A DNA stretch of 64,000 nt from contig OY978107.1 in the NCBI GenBank assembly GCA_963854735.1, forward strand, positions 875,501 through 939,500. The letters run 5' to 3'. Origin of the DNA: Marvania coccoides (taxonomy: Eukaryota > Chlorophyta > Trebouxiophyceae > Chlorellales > Chlorellaceae). This document shows positions 57,684 through 64,000 of the stretch, one piece after another; the first letter of the stretch is position 1, and each line of letters begins with the position of its first letter. The notes below the pieces were generated by a model. The model saw only the letters and a list, made by a program, of their open reading frames with translations, searched no databases and had not been told where the DNA came from. Made by a program: the position numbers and the translations under genes.

Positions 57684-60600
57684 TCAGTCAGTCAAGGGGT
57701 GGGACTGGGGGCCATCGCTGCTGCCCCCTTCTGGCCCCCTTCTGGATTTCTTTTCTGGCGGCGGCGCTTCTGGCGGCTGCTCCCCTGCTGCTCGTTTGGG
57801 ACCTGCTCCTTCTCCTGAAGGAGGGGGAGGGGATGGCTGCGGCGGTGGGGCCTGGGGCAGCACTCTCAGCGGCAGCGTGTCGCCCTCACTGTCCTCCTCA
57901 TCATCGTCATCTTCGCCATAGTCAACCAGCTGACCTGTCACCAGGCCTGGCAGCGGGGAAGAAGACTCGAGCACCACCCTGCCTGGCCGAGATGGCCCTG
58001 CTGCACCACCGCCGCCGCCGCCGCCGCCGCCGCCATGAATGGGAGGAGACGGGCCAACGCCCATGGCAACCCCGCCATCTGGCAGCCCTGCGCCCCCATC
58101 ATCGTCATCTTCATCGTCGTCTGCATCCTCCCGAAAGTAGTTTTCTTCGTCTGCGTCCTCTTCGTGCTCCCCTCTCGCACGCCGAGCCTGCACCGCCGCC
58201 GCCTCTCGCGCAGCGCTGGCTGCTGCTGCGGCCTCCTCCCGCTTTCGCTGCTGCTCCAGCACTTGCGCCGGGTTGGCCTGCTGCTGGCCTGGCTGATGCT
58301 GGCCTGGCTGCTGCTGCTGCTGCTGCTGCTGCTGCGAGTTTTGGAAGAAGGATCCGTGCACGGCGATGCCCTGCACAGCGTCGGCACCTGCTCGCTGGCT
58401 CTCCAAGTTGGCGTCGTGCCGCATCTGCAGCAGCTTGAACGTCTCCACGTAGCCGGCCTCCGCCTCCAGCCTGCTCCAGGAGGGGCTGGTCACCACCGCA
58501 GCCACCAGCCCCTTCATGTTTTCCCGCCTCACAAACTCCAACAGCTCCAGGATGGCAGAGTTGAGCAGGTTGTAGCGCTTGCCGTTGGCCAGAAACGCCG
58601 CCAGCACCGGCTCCAACAGCGAGTTCTTGCAGAGGTAGCGGTTGTAAAACTCGTCGCGCATGGCCAGGCAGGTGCGCAGGAAGCGCAGGGCGGCGGCCGC
58701 CACCACGCGCTCACGCCGTCGCAGCAATCGCAGCACCTTCTCCACCACATTGTTGCGCAGGATGTAATACTTGATGCGGTACGAGTGCTGGCTCACGCAG
58801 TAGCACAGCAGGTCCAGCACCAGCACCAGGGTGGAGGCTGTCGGGCCAGGGCGGCCTGCCGCTGCACTGGTCTCCCCAGCCGCAGTCACCTCGGTCAGCA
58901 GGCTGCCAACGTGGGCCTCGTAGAACGCGTCGATGAACATGTCTTTTTCCACCGAAGAGTCCATGGTGTCGGGGTCTAGCAGCACTTTTAGCACCTCCAG
59001 CGCCTGTTCCTGCAGCCCCGCCATATCGGGATCCAAAACGGCCGCCACCAGCTGCTTGAACAGCCCCGCGCCCTCCGCCTTGAGGTACGCCCGCAGTGTG
59101 GTGGGGTCGTGGGCCACCACCGCCAGCAGCACGTCCGCCGCTCGCAGCCGAGCGCTGGAGTCTCCCGACGCCAAAATGGAGGCCAGCGCGGGGAAGAGAC
59201 CCAGGTCGATGAGGCGCACCAGCAGGGCGTTGCGCTGGGTGGCCTGCATGTGCCGCGCCAGGCACACCAGCTCCTGCAGGAACCCCACCAGGTCCAGCCA
59301 CTCCTTGGCGCCCGGGGTGGCGCCCTGCAGGCGGCCAAACAGCTGCGGGAAGAACGACTGGTCCGCCATCAGCGCCACCAGCACCTCCAGCTGGTTGAAC
59401 ATCTGCATGGAGGTGAGCGTGGCGAAGGTAGCGTCGTCCAGCGCGCGCGGCAGCACCGCGTCTTTGACGTACCCCAGGCGGTGCGCCTGCATGATTTTGG
59501 CGCGCAAAATGGGGTCGGTGACGGGGATGACCTCCAGCATGGCGCCGGGCCCGCGCAGGTGGTCCCTGTGCTTGGGTCTTTCTTCCGCCGCCACCTCTGG
59601 GTCGTACTCCAGCGCCCCTATCACGTCGTCAACATGCTCTTCGCTGAACATAACGTCCAGCAGCCCAGTGTCGTTCATCAAAATGGCGCCCTTGACGACT
59701 GCGAACGCCGCGGCGGTGGTGGGCGCGTCTTCCAGGTCTTCTGCGGTGCGGAACGCGGCCAGCAGGCGCGGCAGCCACCCAGGCGCCGCCATCTGCCCTG
59801 CCAGGGCCTCCCGCTGAAACATCGACCCCTCAGACAGCGCCTTGGCGATTTCCGTGAGGTTGTCCATCCCTGGCAGGGGCAGCTCCGCGGCGGCAGGGTG
59901 CATGGGGCCGTGGCGCATGTCTCCGTAATCGATCGACACTGGCGACGCGTCAAATTCGTCAATAACGCCCCCTCGGCGCCGCAGAAACGCGCCGTTACCA
60001 GGCCCCCCTCCCGCGGGGCTGCCTTGTGCGGGCGGCGAGTTCATGAGGTCTGCCTGGGGGAGCCCCACCACTGCGCCTGCTGCTGCCGCTGCCGCGCTGC
60101 CGTCCTGCACCTTTTGGATCTGCAGCCACACCCGGTTGCACCCCTTTGACTCCTGGAACGACAGCGCCACGTCGGTGCCCATCTCGTTGTCCGACCAAGT
60201 GATGATGGTGTCCTCTGTGTGATTGTTGAAACATCAAGCTAATTAATTAAGAACGTGTTTTAAAAGGAGTGCACATAAAATTGTATAAACTAGAGTGAGC
60301 TGCTCACCTCCTTGTCGCTGGTAGGCTGTGTCCCTGCCGATGAAGTGCGTGAGGAGGTGGCGGTTGTTGTCGCCTTCAGCAACGACCACCAGCTGGACGC
60401 CGTGCTGCAACACACAAAAGGTGAATTAAATGGGGCACTGGAATTACAAGGTCAGCGGCAAGCTAGAGGCACCTGGCCCTTCTTTTGCCACCCCCACTCA
60501 CCTCGTAGTACATGACGTTGACGTGGCCAGTGCCCCTGTCGTCCCACGTCCCCTCGTCGTTCAGCTTGTACACCTTGACGCGCTGCACAGCTGGATCCAT
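57684..60600 (-). CDS. SMEK: SMEK/PP4R3, protein phosphatase 4 regulatory subunit 3
   Basis: Three exons (60600..60502, 60404..60308, 60214..57684) give 908 aa. The N-terminal EVH1/PH-like domain has QRVKVYKLNDEGTWDDRGTGHV and ALSFQESKGCNRVW. The long Armadillo-like SMEK domain includes MFSEEHVDDVIGALEYDPEV, PKHRDHLRGPGAMLEVIPV, HRLGYVKDAVLPRALDDATFATL and LLNSAILELLEFVRRENMKGLV. These are signatures of PP4R3, which targets the PP4 catalytic subunit to substrates in DNA repair and signalling. The C-terminal 230 residues are polyQ, polyGly, acidic and Pro-rich and probably disordered, ending in a KKSRR cluster. Confidence 0.96.
58004..58034. repeat. GCC/GGC triplet repeat encoding polyglycine in SMEK
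   Basis: About ten GCC units (minus-strand GGC) encode a Gly run in the SMEK tail. Confidence 0.8.
58308..58332. repeat. CTG triplet repeat encoding polyglutamine in SMEK
   Basis: About eight CTG units (minus-strand CAG) encode Gln in the SMEK tail. Confidence 0.8.
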
Positions 60601-61131
60601 GCCGTTCGCCGCCGCCAGGCCTTGAAACCGGAATTAAAAAGGCAGCTGGGGCGCGGAGAAGCTGTCGAGCGAGCTAAAACACAGCTGCAAAATTAAAATC
60701 AAGAGACCAGGTGCTCGCCACCTCCACGGTCCTCCTCTCGCGCCTACTCCCCCCTCAAATGTGTTCAATCAGATTGATAAAATCGAGACGCCATATCGAA
60801 CGGAAGGGCGATGCGCTTTTGCCAGAGTTTCAATTTCGAATCAAAGTATTCAACAAGATCAAAAGCTAGCGAGCGTCGCTGTGCCTCGTGGCGCGATACA
60901 GTAATTAAAACGCTTGAGCCGTGCCGCTGTTTCTGGCCCTCTGTATTCTGTCGAGCAGTGCGGCAAACATGAACTGCATGCTGGGGCCCAATTTTTCAAG
61001 CAGCCCGTTTGAATTGAGCTCTTGCCTGGTACTGCCCCGGATTTAAGCTTACACGCAGGGGGTCATCTGCATGCACGCGGCGTTCAGTGAGTACGATTTC
61101 ACCCGGAATTTCACCCCGCATGACCTGGTTT
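60601..61131. other. intergenic region between SMEK and methyltransferase genes
   Basis: Both neighbours are on the minus strand, so this contains the SMEK promoter and the 3' flank of the methyltransferase gene. No gene recognised. Confidence 0.45.
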
Positions 61132-62284
61132 TCAGCTAAAACCGCCGCCTCTTGCCTTGTTTGCACCGCCGCTCTTTTTCCGCTTCATCAGCTGCTCAAA
61201 CGCCTCTTTGCCCACCGATTCATCTGCTGTGATTGCAGGTGTGAGCGGTTTTATTGCGACGCCCACTGCATGCGGATTCAGTGCTTCTGCCGCAACATCC
61301 CACTGAGAGAAATCCCATCGCTGTGCAGCAGCCACCACGTCTCCCACGCCAGCACCTGCATTGATGTTATTAATGCGGAATAAATGGTACGATTGAGCAT
61401 TGAACACGTCATTACGGTACAAGAGAAAACTAGAGATTTCAAAAATAATGCCTACCTGCTGGTTGAGGTCCCCCCAGGCGCACCAGTGGGGCCACCGCGC
61501 TCCCTTCCACTCGCTGAATGAACACAAACGTGCCCCCGGGCTTCAGCACCCTCCATGCCTCTTTCAGCAGCTTTTGTGTCTCTGCGACAGGCGGGAAGAA
61601 ATAAACAAGGGCTTTAAACGCCATGCGTTCCTCCCTAATGGCATCATCTTACCTTTCGGTTCATTGAGCTGATCAAACGCCACCACCGAGTCATAGGCAG
61701 CCCCTGCTGACGAACTCATCGCTTCAAGCATGCCCGCCTTGACTTCGCGCACTGGAACCTGCGCTTGAATACCTGCCTGCTCCCACAGACCGGTCTTGAT
61801 GTCGGGCCCGGCCACTGTCACTTGCACCGTCCCTTTTGGGTAGTAAAACAGGTCTCTAGTGGACCCCCCGAGCTGCAAAACGTTGGCTCCGCCAGGCTTC
61901 ACATGCCGGCTCAGCATGGCCGTGCGCACGATCTCCAGCTGACTGTAGGCAGCGAACTTGGCGGCAGCGATGCTGCGACGGTTGAAGAATGCGTTGAATG
62001 GGTGAGAACAGAGCATTTCCAATCTCCCCCGCTCGCCCAACCAACAAGGCTCACGTCAGCACTGCGCCTCCCAGAGCGAGTGAGGGGAGAACAAGGGCGC
62101 CAGAGCTGTCAATTCCTGCCACCGCGATGTCAGCGAGGCTGTTCAAGCCGGCTCGCACGACCAAGTTTTTCCGAGGCTGCTGTCTCCGAAGGATGTGGAT
62201 GGGTGTAGTGATTTTTGGCTGCATGCTCAGCGCTGCTGGCAGCTGCAGGCATCGCGGCGTGGACATACTGTAAACTAATGTCAT
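61132..62284 (-). CDS. plastid-type class I methyltransferase
   Basis: Four exons (62284..62055, 61972..61653, 61581..61456, 61355..61132) give 299 aa. The N-terminus is basic and Ser/Leu-rich (SMQPKITTPIHILRRQQPRK), like a transit peptide; an ATG at 62266 is an equally good start. The Rossmann core has NVLQLGGSTRDLFYYPKGTVQVTVAGPD (SAM motif I region), AAYDSVVAFDQLNE (motif II-like) and LLKEAWRVLKPGGTFVFIQRVEGS (post-II motif), as in the SAM-dependent methyltransferase 11 family. The motif I loop is altered (LGGSTRD rather than GxGxG), so activity is less certain. It ends in a Lys/Gly-rich tail. The substrate is unknown. Confidence 0.8.
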
Positions 62285-62543
62285 ATTTAAATAACTTTGG
62301 GGTTATTTAAGCGCTTCCAAAATCTGTCAAGAAGTCAAGAGACGACGATCGACGATCAGATAAAATTTTCTAAAATTGCGAGATTTTTCTCTGTTTGGCA
62401 TTTAAAAATATACGAATTAACGGCCTTGCCATTAATCGTTCAACGCATTGCATCTAAAAGCTCGCCAGCTGCCCCTGCAATAGTTTTGTTCAGCTGCAGG
62501 CGTGCAGAGGCTCTCCCTTCCGTGCGCATTTGCCACTGCAACA

Positions 62544-64000
62544 ATGCACGCAAATGCGTGTGTGGCGTTGGAGGGCGTGCAAGCCCGCGCAGCCCCGTTG
62601 GGAAGTGGGCGAGCTTTCGTTCCGATGAAACAACTCCATACCCGCAGGTGTGTTGCTGATTGCAGGCTAGAAGACCAACACTCTGTGAAATTGAACGACG
62701 CTCTCTCGGCATGTGCGCAGGAACACACGAAGCGGCGTCCCCAGGGCCTTCCTTGCCGAGCTGCCTGAGGTGTCGTCTGCGGTCGCCTCGCTGGAGGCAG
62801 CCCTGCACCTCCACGGCGCTGACCTGTCCCTGGACGACCTCCTGGTGCAGCTGCTCACCCTGGGCGACGCTGCAGCGGCCGTGGCTGTCCCTGCCGCAGA
62901 CGCCGCGTCTTCCGCAACCGCAGCCACGCCGCAAGACAACGGCTTCCTGGCCCCGCTGGTGGAGGGTCTCGAGACGGTGCTGCGGTTCATCCAGACGGGT
63001 CTCGACACGTACAAAGTGCCGTACAGCTATGGCTGGTCCATCGTGGCGCTCACCGCCTTTGTGAAGCTGCTCACGCTGCCGCTGACCAAGCAACAGGTGG
63101 AGAGCAGCCTCTCGGTGCAGGCGCTCAAGCCCAAGATCGACGCCATCAAGGAGCTGTACGGCGACGACAAGAACGCCGTGTCGCGAGAAACCTCTGCCCT
63201 GTATGAAAAGGCAGGCGTCAACCCTCTGGCAGGGTGCCTCCCCACACTTGCGACAATCCCGATTTTCATTGGGCTGTACCGCTCGCTGACGTCGGTGGCG
63301 GCGCAGGGCGACCTCGACAACCAGGGCTTCTACTGGATCCCCACCCTGGCGGGGCCCACCTCTGTCGCGGCACAAAAGGCGGGCGCAGGCACCGACTGGC
63401 TGTTCCCGCTGGTGGACGGCGTCCCTCCCGTGGGGTGGGACCTGGCGCTGCGCTACCTGGCGCTGCCCGCTGCGTTGGTGGTTGCCCAGTGGATCTCTTC
63501 TGCCATCATTGCCCCCCCGCCGGACCCCAACGCTGAGAACCAGGGCGTGCAGAAAGCCATCATCTAGTGAGTCATCTATGCATGGTTTGTTGCTCTTGCC
63601 AATTCGATCTCCTCACTTTATTTCGCACCAAGTTATTTATTTCACCCCTTGTGGACTAATATCATTGCTCATTTTGTTGCATCGCAGCGCCCTGCCGCTC
63701 ATGGTGGGCTGGTTTGCGCTCAACGTGCCCTCCGGCCTCTCCCTGTACTACTTCTCCAACACCGTCTTCACCTCGGCGCAGCAAATCTTCCTGCGCAAGC
63801 TGGGCGGTGCCAAGCTGGCCGACTTTGACTTGGGGCCCATCGACCTGGGAAAGGCAAGGCGCACGGGGTCGATGGCGTCCACGGACGAGGTGGCCACCGC
63901 AAACATGCAGGCGGTGGTGTCTGACGGTGGGGAGGCGCCCGCGGTGGCGTACGCTGCGCTGCCTCAGAGCGGCGGAGACAGCGAAGTGGAGGGACTGGCG
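62544..64000 (+). CDS. ALB3: ALBINO3/OxaA/YidC thylakoid membrane insertase, 3' end outside window
   Basis: Three exons are seen (62544..62647, 62721..63566, 63688 to the window end); the frame is still open at 64000. The product has a transit-peptide-like start, then the YidC/Oxa1 core: YSYGWSIVALTAFVKLLTLPLTKQQVES, QALKPKIDAIKELYGDDKNAVSRE, YEKAGVNPLAGCLPTLATIPIFIGLYRSL, then LPLMVGWFALNVPSGLSLYYFSNTVF. ALB3 inserts light-harvesting proteins into thylakoids with cpSRP. Its cpSRP43-binding C-terminal tail would lie beyond the window. It shares a 259-base divergent promoter with the methyltransferase gene. Confidence 0.95.

Noticed and set aside
57656..58438. Plus-strand frames opposite the SMEK tail
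   Set aside because: They arise from triplet repeats read in the wrong strand; SMEK motifs are clear on the minus strand.
1..64000. CRISPR arrays, prokaryotic operons, ribosome-binding sites
   Set aside because: Gene structure is eukaryotic throughout; the tandem repeats found are triplet or 33-base coding repeats.

Overview
This window is nuclear DNA from a photosynthetic green alga. Evidence for this: a stress-type light-harvesting protein (LHCSR-like), a plastid ALB3 insertase, a plastid ribosomal protein bL21, a plastid NFU scaffold, a long SBP-box transcription factor and a plant-type proteasome beta7. Nearly every gene is split by short introns of roughly 60-400 bases, coding exons are GC-rich (often encoding Ala/Gly/Gln runs) while introns and spacers are AT-rich, and several 3' ends carry the green-algal TGTAA polyadenylation signal. 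A trebouxiophyte-like chlorophyte is my best guess, but the exact lineage cannot be read from this sequence. There are no prokaryotic operons, rRNA, CRISPR arrays or recognisable transposons.

I resolved 28 protein genes by joining exons in frame across splice sites, plus one frameshifted ankyrin relic. Left to right: LHCSR-like protein (-), ankyrin pseudogene (+), secreted PI-PLC-like phosphodiesterase (-), small membrane protein (+), aromatic amino-acid permease (-), SAP18 (+), WD40 protein (-), signal peptide peptidase (+), CASTOR/POLLUX/PEC-type channel (+), ankyrin protein with an 11-mer repeat and tail anchor (-), proteasome beta7 (+), unknown hydrophilic protein (+), MAM33/p32 (-), coiled-coil protein (-), UAP56 DEAD-box helicase (+), GIY-YIG/NFU fusion (-), double Dabb-domain protein (+), TMEM205-like protein (-), SWR1 ATPase (+), ammonium transporter (-), class 3 lipase (-), SLC33A1-like acetyl-CoA transporter (+), bL21c (-), coiled-coil protein (+), SBP-box factor (+), short protein with a PKS-dehydratase-like motif (+), SMEK/PP4R3 (-), plastid-type methyltransferase (-) and ALB3 (+, cut by the window end).

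The genes are not an operon or pathway cluster. Their strands alternate, giving short divergent promoters (about 250-330 bases in several pairs) and close convergent 3' ends. Chloroplast functions (LHCSR, ALB3, bL21, NFU, methyltransferase, probably the channel and Dabb protein) mix with chromatin and RNA functions (SAP18, SWR1, UAP56, SBP, SMEK).

The most notable observations are: an unusually high share of GC-AG introns (up to 7 of about 65 inferred); an internal 180-base duplication in SWR1 of the conserved acidic LPLEELL-type module; a perfect 4 x 33-base repeat encoding an 11-residue amphipathic motif in a tail-anchored ankyrin protein; an intronless GIY-YIG plus NFU fusion; and a short gene ending in a polyketide-synthase-dehydratase-like motif.
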